From NCBI RefSeq assembly GCF_012972675.1, contig NZ_JABCRE010000002.1:1353001-1417000 (forward strand): DNA of 64,000 nt. Direction: 5' to 3'. Shown one piece after another: positions 47,244 through 56,662 of the stretch; position 1 is the first letter of the stretch, and every line of letters begins with the position of its first letter. The position numbers were made by a program, and so were the translations under genes. Below the pieces are notes generated by a model. It was not told where the DNA came from, ran no database searches, and saw only the letters and a list, made by a program, of their open reading frames with translations. Origin of the DNA: Pontixanthobacter rizhaonensis (GTDB lineage Bacteria; Pseudomonadota; Alphaproteobacteria; Sphingomonadales; Sphingomonadaceae).

Positions 47244-48308
47244 TCACTGGTTCAGTAAGGCTGTCCATGTGATCGCGCCGACTATGCCGTCTGCTTGTAG
47301 ATTATTATCAGCTTGGAATTGCATAACAGTGTCCAGCGTGTTCGGGCCAAACACGCCGTCATCGGTCAATTCAAGCAACCGCTGTAGTTCCTTAACGTAA
47401 TCGCTCCGCGATCCGAAACGGACCAATGGCCGGTCACCCACGGCAATCTGTGTGTCTTCTGTGACATCACTATCAATCACAGTGTCACGGATGGCTGTTT
47501 TACCGAGCAACTTGGTCCATGTATTGCGGCCAACAACTCCATCAGCCGAAAGGCCTTTATCTGCCTGAAATGCAATCACAACATGTTCGGTCATGGGGCC
47601 GAATTCACCGTCGGTGGAAACTCCTAAATACCGTTGAAGAAAGCGGACATCTTCGCCGTCTGCCCCTTCCCGTAAAATAGGGCGGTGCTTGGCTTGGCCG
47701 ACCTGTCCTTCATCTGTGTAACTGATCGCGCCCCAGAACTGCTTACCTAAATTCGCAATATGCTGCGCCTTGTCCAGCCGGTTAATCACTTGCCGGCAGT
47801 GGTACCAATCATTCTTGCTGTTGGTGAGATAATTTCCGACTTTGACCCCGGTAAACGTGCCCTTGATCGATCCCTCCATCAATATTCGGGTCGCGATGTC
47901 CTGATCCAGAACCCGTTCGGGATGGCTTACAATATCGACCCCTAACCGGCGTTTCCAATCCGTGTAGTTGGCCCGCCCGGTCAGCTGGACAAACCCTCTG
48001 CCGTGGAACCGGTTACCATCGCCGGGTTGCGTGTTGCCCAATACCCTACCGACCGGCGTTCCTGGACCATACCGTTCATTGAAATAGGCTGCACCGCCAT
48101 ATTCACTTATTGCTTCCATCGTGTGGGCAGTTTCATGGTAGGTTGTGCCCAAGAGATACGCCAACCAGCGATCACTTTTATCGGGATATTTCTCTTCCCA
48201 ATAATCAATAATTGCATTGCATCCAGTCACATGCGTGGGCAGCAAGCTACCACCAAATGGTCTCTTCCTCACTTCATTGAAGAAAAATTCTCGATCAATA
48301 TTGCCCAT
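47244..48308 (-). CDS. GH19-like endolysin with two peptidoglycan-binding repeats
   Basis: A 354-residue protein. Residues 1-200 form a chitinase/lysozyme-type (GH19-like) catalytic domain: YLLGTTYHETAHTMEAISEYGG with the candidate catalytic glutamate, and NRFHGRGFVQLTGRANYTDW. Two PG_binding_1 repeats follow (about 213-270 and 297-352), each ending in DGVVGRNTWTKLL or DGIVGAITWTALL. No signal peptide is present, as in phage endolysins that need a holin, yet no holin or other phage gene is adjacent. A phage-derived lysozyme or a peptidoglycan-remodelling enzyme are both possible. Confidence 0.85.
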   Translation of the reverse strand: MGNIDREFFFNEVRKRPFGGSLLPTHVTGCNAIIDYWEEKYPDKSDRWLAYLLGTTYHETAHTMEAISEYGGAAYFNERYGPGTPVGRVLGNTQPGDGNRFHGRGFVQLTGRANYTDWKRRLGVDIVSHPERVLDQDIATRILMEGSIKGTFTGVKVGNYLTNSKNDWYHCRQVINRLDKAQHIANLGKQFWGAISYTDEGQVGQAKHRPILREGADGEDVRFLQRYLGVSTDGEFGPMTEHVVIAFQADKGLSADGVVGRNTWTKLLGKTAIRDTVIDSDVTEDTQIAVGDRPLVRFGSRSDYVKELQRLLELTDDGVFGPNTLDTVMQFQADNNLQADGIVGAITWTALLNQ

Positions 48309-48705
48309 GACACCCCCGAAAGTAACATTTCCGAAGCCGCTATCATCAAAGAATATAGCGGCTTCCCGACTTCTGGAAACGAAAGACTGGAACGCAGGTT
48401 TTACTGCGAATCAACTATCTAAGACGCTCCTAAGCGAAACTTAACACACGAAAACGCGTTTACCAGCCTAACCAACCCGCACTGTTCTTATACCGTCGCC
48501 GGATCGAGCGTTACCGTCTTTGATGGAGCGTTCGGTACGCCAAAAGAGAAGCCCATTTCTCCGCATATCCGGATTTGCTTGAGGCAGCCGAACCGCCCCG
48601 GCTCTCAATCCCGATCGCTTCAATTGAGGATATACCTCGGTTTTACATCAACCACGAGTGACATGCAGCAAGGGTTTCATAACTGAGCCACTGGCTAACT
48701 TCCCA
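48309..48705. other. gene-poor stretch between the endolysin and a broken ABC ATPase
   Basis: No intact gene is supported. A hairpin GCCGCTAT ... ATAGCGGC lies at about 48333-48356 without a T run. Short minus-strand peptides can be read around 48500-48640, but none resembles a known protein to me. The stretch may be decayed coding sequence next to the ATPase remnant. Confidence 0.4.
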
Positions 48706-48885
48706 TGACCGGCTAACCAACGCCATTGCACCTTTATTGCCGATCCATTCGCAGTCGACGCCCCACACGCGCTTGATCACGGCGCTGTCGAGGGCGCTTT
48801 TCCGGTTGTCATCCTGCACCAGCTCCCCCTTATCCAGCACCACAACGCGGCCCGCGTGGTTCATGGCTAGCGCGCGTGCCGCAAT
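48706..48885 (-). pseudogene. C-terminal remnant of an ABC transporter ATPase (BtuD-like)
   Basis: Read in frame from about 48885 the minus strand gives RALAMNHAGRVVVLDKGELV and ends CEWIGNKGAMALVSR. This matches the last 55 residues of the intact ATPase at 49971-50699 (LALAMNHADRVVVLDKGSFA ... IDWLGESGSKALSIR) at roughly half of positions. Walker A, the signature and Walker B are all absent, so it cannot work as an ATPase. The open frame runs on past the homology to 48643. The moderate identity points to an old paralogue rather than a fresh duplicate. Confidence 0.72.
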
Positions 48886-48915
48886 CCAAAACCGCCCCGC
48901 CCGTTAGTTCGGCTG

Positions 48916-49914
48916 CTAGACCAGTGTCTGTTCCAATGGAACGGTAATTCCAGCCTGCTTTGCGATCAAACCTACCCACTGGCTAATCTGATCGATTTCT
49001 TCCAAAAGCTGCTTATCATCAATCTGTTCAGCATCGGCAGAGAAAGCACCTCCAAGCTTCGCATGCTGAGAGAACACCGGCCCCTGTGACAAACTTGATA
49101 TCAAACCGGCGGGCGTATTGATCTGCCAATGCGCCAATGCGGCTGCGAGTGTAGTTTCGCGGTCGGCATCGAATTTGTCTCCATCCAGTACTTTTAGGCG
49201 GGTGCTTGAAACGCCCTGCACTTGGTTGTTCATAAGCATCGCAAAGAAGCGCTGGTTGAGGAACCAGGCAAGGCCAGCCGTCTGCATATCGGTCATCGCA
49301 AAACTTTCACGTGGATCCATCCCGAAATCCATTCCAGCATAGCTTTGCAATTCCAGAAAAAGTTTGCGTGCCCAGTTCCGGCCCATCAACCCCTTGCGTG
49401 CCACGGACCGCAGGAACGATGGCATTGGGTTACTCATCAATATGGCGTGGCTTTGCGGACTTGATCGCAGCAGTGCAGGAAGCAGCATATTGGCATGGTT
49501 GGTCGGCTTAACGATCACAGCTTCCCCATCCCGCCAAGGCCGGGACAGCAAAGCGACAATTGGCCCAATGATATCCTGCAAGTCTGCTCCAGCATTGGTC
49601 ATGCTCGGGACAATTGCAGGCTCGCTCAGACCTGCTGCGACACCCGGCGCGTCGACTGCACGCACCAGCAGGGTAGAACGGCAAAATGCAGTGTGAAAAA
49701 TGAAATGTAGCGCCCCGGTTTGCGGGCGCATGGCTTTCACATCATCCCAAGAAATTGTCACGCGTTCAGATTGTGGTGGATCACGATCAGCCAGAAAGCC
49801 GCGGTCCGACAGACTTTCCCGCGCGATATACAAGAATTCCACCGTCTTGGTTGCCACATCAATCCGATGAGGAAGCCAAGAAGCGTCGTTTTCGATTGTT
49901 TGGATACTACTCAT
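48916..49914 (-). CDS. P-loop sulfotransferase-like protein
   Basis: A 332-residue cytoplasmic protein. The segment LHFIFHTAFCRSTLLVRAVD has the form of the PAPS-binding 5' loop of sulfotransferases, with serine-threonine in place of the usual K/R-S-G-S/T-T; EAVIVKPTNHANMLLPALL follows where a second motif would be expected. The catalytic role is unproven. It sits between the intact btuD and the ATPase remnant on the same strand, 56 bases after btuD, and may be read from the B12 operon. Confidence 0.6.
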   Translation of the reverse strand: MSSIQTIENDASWLPHRIDVATKTVEFLYIARESLSDRGFLADRDPPQSERVTISWDDVKAMRPQTGALHFIFHTAFCRSTLLVRAVDAPGVAAGLSEPAIVPSMTNAGADLQDIIGPIVALLSRPWRDGEAVIVKPTNHANMLLPALLRSSPQSHAILMSNPMPSFLRSVARKGLMGRNWARKLFLELQSYAGMDFGMDPRESFAMTDMQTAGLAWFLNQRFFAMLMNNQVQGVSSTRLKVLDGDKFDADRETTLAAALAHWQINTPAGLISSLSQGPVFSQHAKLGGAFSADAEQIDDKQLLEEIDQISQWVGLIAKQAGITVPLEQTLV

Positions 49915-49970
49915 GCCGCTGGATTAGCGGATCATCCGATCTTAGCAAATGTCGGCGCGTGATCTACCAG

Positions 49971-50699
49971 CTATCTGATTGACAGCGCCTTGCTACCACT
50001 TTCGCCAAGCCAATCGATGTCCAACTTCCAGACTTCCGAAATAACAGCGTGCGACAACATTTTTTCAGCAGCCCCTTGCCCAGCAAAACTACCCTTATCA
50101 AGCACCACAACGCGGTCTGCGTGGTTCATTGCCAGCGCCAGATCGTGCAGCACGATCACTACGCCGGTTCCCGCATCGGCCTGTTTGCGCAAATGGCCGA
50201 TCAACGCCAATTGATGCGCCAGATCGAGCGCGGCCAAGGGCTCGTCCGCCAATATCCATTCCGGCTGCCCCGCCAGCACGCGGGCGAGTAAAGCGCGGGC
50301 TTTCTCTCCGCCTGATAGCTGCGATATTGGCCGGTCTTGCAGCGCCTCCAGATCAAGCGCAGTAATGGCTGCATCCACGGGCTCGCGCGCTGCATCACGG
50401 TGCGGCATCCGGCCCAGCGCGACCAGATTGCGCACTGCGACATCCCATGCCGCTTCGCCATTTTGCGGCAGAAAGCCGATCTGTTTGGCCCGCTCTATGG
50501 GTGCCATGTCGGATAATGGCACTCCGCCTAGCTCGGCATAGCCATTGTCAGGGGTAATCAGCCCGCCAAGGCAGGACAGCAGGGTCGATTTGCCCGCGCC
50601 ATTGGGTCCGCAAATCGCGGTGATCTTTCCGGGCTCCAGCGTGGCAGAAACATCGGCAATCCGGCCCGTGACGGTGATATTCTTGGCAGACAGGTTCAC
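49971..50699 (-). CDS. btuD: vitamin B12 ABC transporter ATPase BtuD
   Basis: A 242-residue ABC ATPase of the iron-siderophore/cobalamin type. Walker A is GPNGAGKSTLLS, the signature LSGGEKARALLARVL, and Walker B WILADEPLAALD. It energises uptake through BtuC. The GTG at 50699 was chosen: it overlaps the btuC stop (GTGA) and has GGAGGG five bases upstream. The frame's extension to 50744 lies inside btuC. The B12 role is taken from the riboswitch-led operon. Confidence 0.88.
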   Translation of the reverse strand: MNLSAKNITVTGRIADVSATLEPGKITAICGPNGAGKSTLLSCLGGLITPDNGYAELGGVPLSDMAPIERAKQIGFLPQNGEAAWDVAVRNLVALGRMPHRDAAREPVDAAITALDLEALQDRPISQLSGGEKARALLARVLAGQPEWILADEPLAALDLAHQLALIGHLRKQADAGTGVVIVLHDLALAMNHADRVVVLDKGSFAGQGAAEKMLSHAVISEVWKLDIDWLGESGSKALSIR

Positions 50700-51661
50700 A
50701 TTAGCCCTCCTGAATATCCGCGCCGCATCCGCAGCAGCAACCACAGGAAGAATGGCGCACCAATCAGGCTGAGCGCAATGCCAAGCCGCAGCTCTGTGAT
50801 GGTCGGCAATATCCGCACCACGCTGTCAGCCACCAGCACCAGCAACGCGCCCGCAAGTGCGCTGGGAATGATCAATGCCGACGGCTTACGGTCGGTAAAG
50901 GGACGCACCAGATGCGGTACGATCAGACCGACAAAACCAATGATACCCGCGACAGCCACGCCGCTGCCCACGGTCAGGCCGACGCCCGCGATCAGCCAAA
51001 ACTGAAGCACTCCGGGCCGCATCCCCATCGACCGCGCAGCAGCATCGCCAAGGATCAGCGCATCCAGATCGCGCCGGGCCATCAAGAAGCACAGGATGCC
51101 CGCCAATGTCAGCGGCGCGGCCAGATAAACCTCGCGCCAGCTGCGGTCGGTCAGCGCGCCCATCAGCCATGTGACAATCTCGCTCATGGCGAAAGCATTG
51201 GGCGCAAAACTGATCGCGAGGCTCATCATCGCGCCAGCCAGACTGGCGATCATCATGCCCGCCAGCGTGAACAGAGCGATGCCGCCCGTCCGCCCGGCAA
51301 TCAACGCCAGCAACGCCATCGCGCCTGCCGCACCTGTCAGTGCGAAAATTGGAAGCAACCACGCGCTAGCGGAATAGCCGAACCAGAAACTCGCCACTGC
51401 GCCCAAGGCAGCCCCCGGCGCGATGCCGAACAGGCCCGGATCGGCCAGCGGATTGCGTAAATAGCCCTGCATGGCCGCGCCCGCAGCGCCCAGCCCTGCC
51501 CCGACAATAATCGCCAAAAGTGCACGCGGCAGCCGTAATTGTGCAAGGATTACTTCGGCATTGGGGGTGACCCCGAAATCCAGCCACACCCGGCCCGCCA
51601 ACAATGACAACGGCAATGCCAGCGCAAGTAAAACGAGCAGGATCATATTGGCGCGCTTCAT
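50696..51661 (-). CDS. btuC: vitamin B12 ABC transporter permease BtuC
   Basis: A 321-residue FecCD-family permease with about ten membrane helices. Landmarks are RLPRALLAIIVGAGLGAAGAAMQGYLRNPLADPGLFGI and VAVAGIIGFVGLIVPHLVRP, the latter being the coupling region for the ATPase. The ATG at 51661 overlaps the stop of the binding-protein gene (ATGA). It forms the inner-membrane channel with BtuD. Confidence 0.9.
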   Translation of the reverse strand: MKRANMILLVLLALALPLSLLAGRVWLDFGVTPNAEVILAQLRLPRALLAIIVGAGLGAAGAAMQGYLRNPLADPGLFGIAPGAALGAVASFWFGYSASAWLLPIFALTGAAGAMALLALIAGRTGGIALFTLAGMMIASLAGAMMSLAISFAPNAFAMSEIVTWLMGALTDRSWREVYLAAPLTLAGILCFLMARRDLDALILGDAAARSMGMRPGVLQFWLIAGVGLTVGSGVAVAGIIGFVGLIVPHLVRPFTDRKPSALIIPSALAGALLVLVADSVVRILPTITELRLGIALSLIGAPFFLWLLLRMRRGYSGGLM

Positions 51662-52482
51662 CCAATCTCTCCGCGAATGTGGCTCAGCCGGTCCATCATC
51701 CGGATGATCGTGGGCCCGCCGCAATAGAGCAAACTACTATCCAGTGTGGCCCGGTGGGTGTCCGGCAATTGGCCCAATACAGGGTGCTGCTGCGACCGTT
51801 CCTGCCCAGCGAGAAGGAGCACTTCGGGCGGATTGGTCAACATCCGTTCTAGGGATAGATAATCCGCCTGCTGCAATCCCATCGCTGCGCTGTGGCTGGT
51901 AAAACCGGCATGACGCAGAAGTTCACTCACCAGAGCGTCCTCTCCCGGCACAATGCCTGATGGCTGCCACAAGACGGCGCTGATCGCGTCGCCTGCCGGT
52001 TTGGCGTTCAGCAACGCTGCATCCACATCAGCCACCAGACGGTCGCCGCTATCCACTGCTCCGGCAAGCTGCGCCAAATCACGGATCTGGGTCCGTGCAT
52101 CCGAAATGCTGGAGACAACGCCAAAGGTCACGACTTCAAACCCCAGATCGTCCAGCGCAGCGCGGGTTGCGGGCGGCATGAACGCCCCCGCGACAACGAT
52201 ATCGGGCTGGAGCGCGACCACTTCTTCCACCGTTCCGCCGGTTACATTATAACGGCGCGCCTTGGCCAAATCCATCGATGTGGAGGCCGCCGAATGGCTG
52301 TAATGCGAAATTGCCAGCAGCTGCTCTGGCCCTGCAACCTCCGCCAAAATGGCATCGGTGCAGGGGTTTAGGCTGACGATAGTGGGCTGCGCGCGCGCCT
52401 TTTCCGGTGGCTCCGCTTGTCCGCACGCAAACAGACTAAGGCTGCCTAAAAGAAGCCAAAGTCCGTTTGCAGATTTGGCCAT
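51658..52482 (-). CDS. btuF: cobalamin-type periplasmic binding protein BtuF
   Basis: A 274-residue lipoprotein (LLLGSLSLFACGQ) of the helical-backbone class III binding proteins. PTIVSLNPCTDAILAEVAGPEQLLAISHYS opens the first lobe, and VVALQPDIVVAGAFMP the usual hinge approach. It should carry cobalamin from BtuB to BtuCD. The start overlaps the btuB stop by one base and the stop overlaps btuC by four, so the genes are tightly coupled. Iron chelates would be the alternative substrate were it not for the riboswitch. Confidence 0.87.
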   Translation of the reverse strand: MAKSANGLWLLLGSLSLFACGQAEPPEKARAQPTIVSLNPCTDAILAEVAGPEQLLAISHYSHSAASTSMDLAKARRYNVTGGTVEEVVALQPDIVVAGAFMPPATRAALDDLGFEVVTFGVVSSISDARTQIRDLAQLAGAVDSGDRLVADVDAALLNAKPAGDAISAVLWQPSGIVPGEDALVSELLRHAGFTSHSAAMGLQQADYLSLERMLTNPPEVLLLAGQERSQQHPVLGQLPDTHRATLDSSLLYCGGPTIIRMMDRLSHIRGEIG

Positions 52483-54407
52483 CAGAACTTCGTCCGCGCC
52501 CCGACAAATGCACCCCGGCCAGCCGTGCCGAAGCCCGCCGCCGTTTGATAGTCCTCGTCCATCAGGTTCTCTACCCGGCCAAACAGCTCCAGATTTTCGC
52601 CCACGGGCAAAGCTGCCCGCAGAGTGAACAGCTGATACCCGTCAAGCCGCGCCGTATTGGACGCGTTATCAAAACTATCGCCGACCAAGCGGATATCCCC
52701 GCCGATGGTCAGACCATACAGCGGCGTTTCCCAATCAGCAGAGAAAGTCAGCGCGTGTTCCGGCCGGCGCGCCAGAACATTGCCTTCATTCGCCCCGCCC
52801 GCAGTGCGGTTTTCCGTATCGGTATAAGCATACGCTACCCGTACCCCGAATGTGTCAGACGGGTTCGCACCCGCTTCCAGTTCCACACCCTGCGCGCGGA
52901 CTTTTCCGATATTGTCAAAGGTACCGAAGGTGCGCGGATTGTCCGGATCATTACAAATCGCGATCGGGTTCATGAAACAACCGATAAATTCGATCTGGTT
53001 TTCGCTGTCACGCTGGAACGCGGTTGCCCCGGCATAAAACGCATCATTCCGGTTGTTCCAAGCGATACCAAGATCGAAGCTGGTGCTTTGTTCCGGTGTC
53101 AGCGCCGCGTTGCCGAAATCGGAGAATAGCTGGAACAGGCTGGGCGCTTTGAAGCCTTCACCCACGCTGGCTTTAATCCGGATATCGTCTGCTATTTCAT
53201 AACTGATATCAGCGCCGAAACTTGTCGCGCCGCCAAAATCCGCGTGATCATCATGGCGCGCGCCAATGTGGCCGGACAGACCGCCAAATTCGATGCCCAA
53301 TTGCGCATAGGCACCGATGATGCGCGTTTCCTGCCGCGCGGTGAAATTGGTTTCGAGACTGGTCCATTCGCTTTCACCGCCAAAATTGACGATCAATGGC
53401 CCGATTGGGCGCCATTCGCCGCGCAGTTCGACACGGTCAGAATGGCCATCACTGGTAAAGCCGGGCGCGGTACCGAATGCAGGATTAAAGTTCTGCCGCT
53501 CTGTATCCGCGAAGGAGTATGACGCGGTCAGGAAAAGCGGCCCGTTGTCATAGGTGGCGCCGGTCGCAACCGAATATTGCTGCGTTTTGGAGAACTCGTC
53601 TGTATCCGCAAGCGCAAAAACAGGTGCCGGAAAACCGTCAATCTCCAGATCGCCTTCGGCATAACGGCCACGTGCAAACAGGGTAATTTCATCCGACAGA
53701 TACAGGCTGGATCGGCCCGAAATGTCCCATTGTTCAAACCCGTCGGCCTCTGTTCCGCTGGCGGCGGAGGAGAAACCGTCTGTGGTGAGATAGCTGCCGG
53801 AAAGGCCCGCATAGAACAGGTCGGTATCGATCCCTCCGGCAGCAGTACCGAAGAACGTATCACGCGCGCCATATTCCGCACTGGCGGACAATCCGGTTTC
53901 CGCGCGAGTGGTGACAGCCAGCACACCGGCAACTGCATCGCTGCCCCAAATGGTAGAGTTGGACCCGCGCAGCAAATCAAGCTTCGCAATATTGCCGGTT
54001 TGCAAATTGCCAAAATCGAAACCGCCGCTGGGGGAAGCGGGGTCAGCGACACGCACGCCGTCGACCAGAACCAGCAATTGCTCCGCCTCCGCGCCGCGCA
54101 CACGGACGCTGGTGACTGCGCCCAACCCGCCATTGCGGCTGAATGCCACACCCGGTGCGCGTTCGAGTACGCGGGTGATATCTGCGCCCTGCACCGCCTC
54201 GATTTCATCGCGGGCGATAATGGTGACCGCTTGACCAGTGTCTTCGACCTCTGACCGGCCACCCGTAGCGGTAACAGTGATTTGGGCTTCATCGATCTTA
54301 AACGCAGCAGTGCAGACCACATCTGGATCACCGCACGTACCTTGGGCAGCCACAGGCGTTGCAAAGCCAGTCACAGAACAACTCAACAATAACAGACATT
54401 TACGCAT
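52482..54407 (-). CDS. btuB: TonB-dependent cobalamin receptor BtuB
   Basis: A 641-residue outer-membrane receptor. A signal peptide (LLLLSCSVTGFATPVAAQG) leads to a TonB-box-like DEAQITVTATGG. The plug domain follows (ERAPGVAFSRNGGLGAVTSVRVRG, VLVDGVRVADP, LDLLRGSNSTIWGSDAVAGV) and then a beta-barrel. The sequence is BtuB-like. The ATG at 54407 was chosen because the signal peptide begins there; the frame runs up through the riboswitch to 54659 only by chance. It is the first gene of the operon. Confidence 0.93.
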   Translation of the reverse strand: MRKCLLLLSCSVTGFATPVAAQGTCGDPDVVCTAAFKIDEAQITVTATGGRSEVEDTGQAVTIIARDEIEAVQGADITRVLERAPGVAFSRNGGLGAVTSVRVRGAEAEQLLVLVDGVRVADPASPSGGFDFGNLQTGNIAKLDLLRGSNSTIWGSDAVAGVLAVTTRAETGLSASAEYGARDTFFGTAAGGIDTDLFYAGLSGSYLTTDGFSSAASGTEADGFEQWDISGRSSLYLSDEITLFARGRYAEGDLEIDGFPAPVFALADTDEFSKTQQYSVATGATYDNGPLFLTASYSFADTERQNFNPAFGTAPGFTSDGHSDRVELRGEWRPIGPLIVNFGGESEWTSLETNFTARQETRIIGAYAQLGIEFGGLSGHIGARHDDHADFGGATSFGADISYEIADDIRIKASVGEGFKAPSLFQLFSDFGNAALTPEQSTSFDLGIAWNNRNDAFYAGATAFQRDSENQIEFIGCFMNPIAICNDPDNPRTFGTFDNIGKVRAQGVELEAGANPSDTFGVRVAYAYTDTENRTAGGANEGNVLARRPEHALTFSADWETPLYGLTIGGDIRLVGDSFDNASNTARLDGYQLFTLRAALPVGENLELFGRVENLMDEDYQTAAGFGTAGRGAFVGARTKF

Positions 54408-54515
54408 AATAACTCCATCATAAACGCTATCGCTCATGACAAAGACGGCGCACGTATTCGCGCCTCTTATATCTGCCCTCGGTACACCCCGCCCGCCAGC
54501 TCGAACGACCACCAT

Positions 54516-54697
54516 GGGCAGGTCTCCTGGCTCCCGGATCATTGCGCCGCTTCCGCCTTCCCGGTCTGCCCAAACAGCATTCCAGTGGCATATTGGAGGC
54601 GGCCCTCCCCGGTCACAGTTGCGGGGGCAGCGGATGGTTTGGGGATTATCCCCGCACATCCTTCCCTCTTAGGTCTGCACTACACAGACAACCTATG
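54516..54697 (-). promoter_or_regulatory. cobalamin (B12) riboswitch
   Basis: The minus strand shows the conserved elements in order: TGCAGACCTAAGAGGGAA at the 5' end, CCCCCGCAACTGTGACCGG, ATGCCACTGG, GACCGGGAAGG, and the B12 box GAGCCAGGAGACCTGCCC at the 3' end. It lies about 110 bases before btuB. Adenosylcobalamin binding should shut off the operon. The rest of 54408-54935 holds the divergent leader of the SleB gene, in which I see nothing more. Confidence 0.93.
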
Positions 54698-54935
54698 ACG
54701 TCGCGGGCCGGATAGGCTGCCTCCCTCATTGCTGCAAGTGCGAATTAACGAATTTTCCCGGCGAGGTAGCGAATTCGGCCGGTAAGAATTCATTCATCAT
54801 GACGCTTAACGCTGTCTTGTCGCTGTACCGCTAAGGGACACTGACAATCTATGTGTCGCGCGCCCTTTGCGGCGATGATACGCGCGGAAGCGCGCCCCGA
54901 TCAGCGGGGTATAGCCACGCAAAGCAAGGACGATA

Positions 54936-56138
54936 TTGACCCAACCTGCTGCCCTTTCAGCGATTGAACGCACCGCCCGTTTTCAGGCTCGTATGAGCCA
55001 GAAGCGCGCGCCTGCGCATACTCGCCTGCAAGACCGATTGGGCTCGGCAATCAATTCTTTGAAAGGCATGAAGCATAGGGGGCGGCGATTGGCCGCACTG
55101 GGTATTGCTTTCGCCGTTCCTGCGATGGCCGCCGCGGCAGAATGGAAACCGTTCGAGGCCACAGCACCAGAAATCGAAGCAGCGCCCGAATTGGAACTGA
55201 TGCCTTTTGAACAGCCGGGCAACAGTTTCCCCGGATCTGCCTTCTACTATCTGGAAGATGCACCGCGCGCAGCCGCCGGATTGGAAGAAACCGACCTTGC
55301 CGTTTTTGATATGTCCGGCACAGGCGAAACAGAGGCAAGTGAATTGGCCGCCGCACGCAATGCCGGCCCGGCCGCCCGCGCCTTTATGGCAAGCGGCGCT
55401 GGCATCAGTAAAGCGCGCGCGCTGCAATGCATGACCAATGCGATCTATTACGAAGCTGCCAGCGAAGCGATTGGCGGGCAGCGCGCTGTTGCTCAAGTGG
55501 TCCTCAACCGTGTCGCGCATCCCAGCTATCCCAACAGCGTGTGCGGCGTCGTATTCCAAGGCTCCGAACGCACTACCGGTTGCCAGTTCAGCTTCACATG
55601 TGATGGCAGTATGCGCCGTAAACCAGGCGCAGGCGCGTGGGCGCGGGCACAGCGTGTCGCACAAGATTCGCTTTCGGGCACAGTGTACGAACCGGTCGGA
55701 TTGGCCACGCATTATCACACTGTATGGATTTACCCCTATTGGGCGCCAAGCCTGGATCACATCGGAACCATCGGTGCGCACCGTTTCTACAAGTGGAAGG
55801 GATCGGCTGGTAAGCCTGCCGCTTTCCGTGCGCGCTATTCGGGCAACGAACCTGCCGCGGCAGCCCGGACCCGCAATGCAACTGCGGACACCGCTGGTGA
55901 TACGTCTGCACCCGATCCGGTCGCGCTCGCCAATGCCTATGAAGAAGCACGCTTGAAAGCTGTTGCAGAAGCCGAACGCAGCGCACCGGCACAACCTGCA
56001 CCATCCTATTCTGCGCGCGTCGAAGAACGCGGCGGCGATGAAATCTTCCAAGCGGAAAATCTGCCGGACAGCAGCGGGGTAAAACCTGAATATGCCAATA
56101 GCGGGCGGTGGATCAACGATCCGGCCAAGGGGCAATAA
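54936..56138 (+). CDS. SleB-type cell wall hydrolase
   Basis: A 400-residue protein with a Hydrolase_2 domain (PF07486) in the middle (about 165-290): NAIYYEAASEAIGGQRAVAQVVLNR with the candidate catalytic glutamate, CQFSFTCDGS, and THYHTVWIYPYWAPSL. The family includes the spore-cortex hydrolase SleB but acts in cell-wall turnover in non-sporeformers. The TTG at 54936 was kept, but a signal-peptide-like start at 55071 (MKHRGRRLAALGIAFAVPAM) is equally plausible; it would place the domain outside the membrane directly. The C-terminus is low in complexity (Ala/Glu-rich). Confidence 0.87.
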   Translation: MTQPAALSAIERTARFQARMSQKRAPAHTRLQDRLGSAINSLKGMKHRGRRLAALGIAFAVPAMAAAAEWKPFEATAPEIEAAPELELMPFEQPGNSFPGSAFYYLEDAPRAAAGLEETDLAVFDMSGTGETEASELAAARNAGPAARAFMASGAGISKARALQCMTNAIYYEAASEAIGGQRAVAQVVLNRVAHPSYPNSVCGVVFQGSERTTGCQFSFTCDGSMRRKPGAGAWARAQRVAQDSLSGTVYEPVGLATHYHTVWIYPYWAPSLDHIGTIGAHRFYKWKGSAGKPAAFRARYSGNEPAAAARTRNATADTAGDTSAPDPVALANAYEEARLKAVAEAERSAPAQPAPSYSARVEERGGDEIFQAENLPDSSGVKPEYANSGRWINDPAKGQ

Positions 56139-56255
56139 GCCCCGAAAAGCCAATAGTTAACACTGCTGAAACCGTGAGTTGGAACAGTCTTTTAGCGCAA
56201 CCCCGCTAATGGCTGCCCACCGATTAGAGATCAGATAGAGAGTTCCCCCGACCCT

Positions 56256-56573
56256 ATGACTGTCCACTTTGCCGCCGCGCGTAACGCCAACACATCGCCG
56301 GTTGCGCGTGTTCTAACACGTCGCCCGATTATGCGCGTAGCCAATGATAATGGCCGGCTGTCAAACGGTCTGGGCCGTGACAATCCGCTGATGCAGGCAG
56401 CATTGCGGCATTTCGCCCAGCACGGATTATCTGCCGCTGAAGAAGCAAAAAAATCTGCGGAAGAGGCATTTTTCGCAGGGGACCGGGTAGCCTATGATTG
56501 GTGGGTTGGCATTTGCCGGACCATCGACAAACGGCTAGCTGCGGAAATTCAGCGTAAAAATTCAATCGGTTAG
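56256..56573 (+). CDS. conserved small protein of unknown function
   Basis: A 105-residue soluble protein with an alpha-helical C-terminal half (AEEAKKSAEEAFFAGDRVAYDWWVGICRTIDKRLAAEI). It has the look of a small conserved sphingomonad protein but I cannot name a family. It is between the SleB gene and the GGDEF-EAL gene, with its own leader (56139-56255). Confidence 0.6.
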   Translation: MTVHFAAARNANTSPVARVLTRRPIMRVANDNGRLSNGLGRDNPLMQAALRHFAQHGLSAAEEAKKSAEEAFFAGDRVAYDWWVGICRTIDKRLAAEIQRKNSIG

Positions 56574-56662
56574 CCTTCTGGAACGGCCAATCGGAGACAC
56601 CACGGTAAATCGCTAAAGCTGCGTTAACCAAAAAGTGACGCATATGCCCTAGAGCATTTTAC

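Noticed and set aside
56620-56660. TTAACC tracts upstream of the GGDEF-EAL gene and near 58705 as CtrA sites
   Set aside because: The second half-site at the required spacing is missing, so they are not convincing CtrA boxes.
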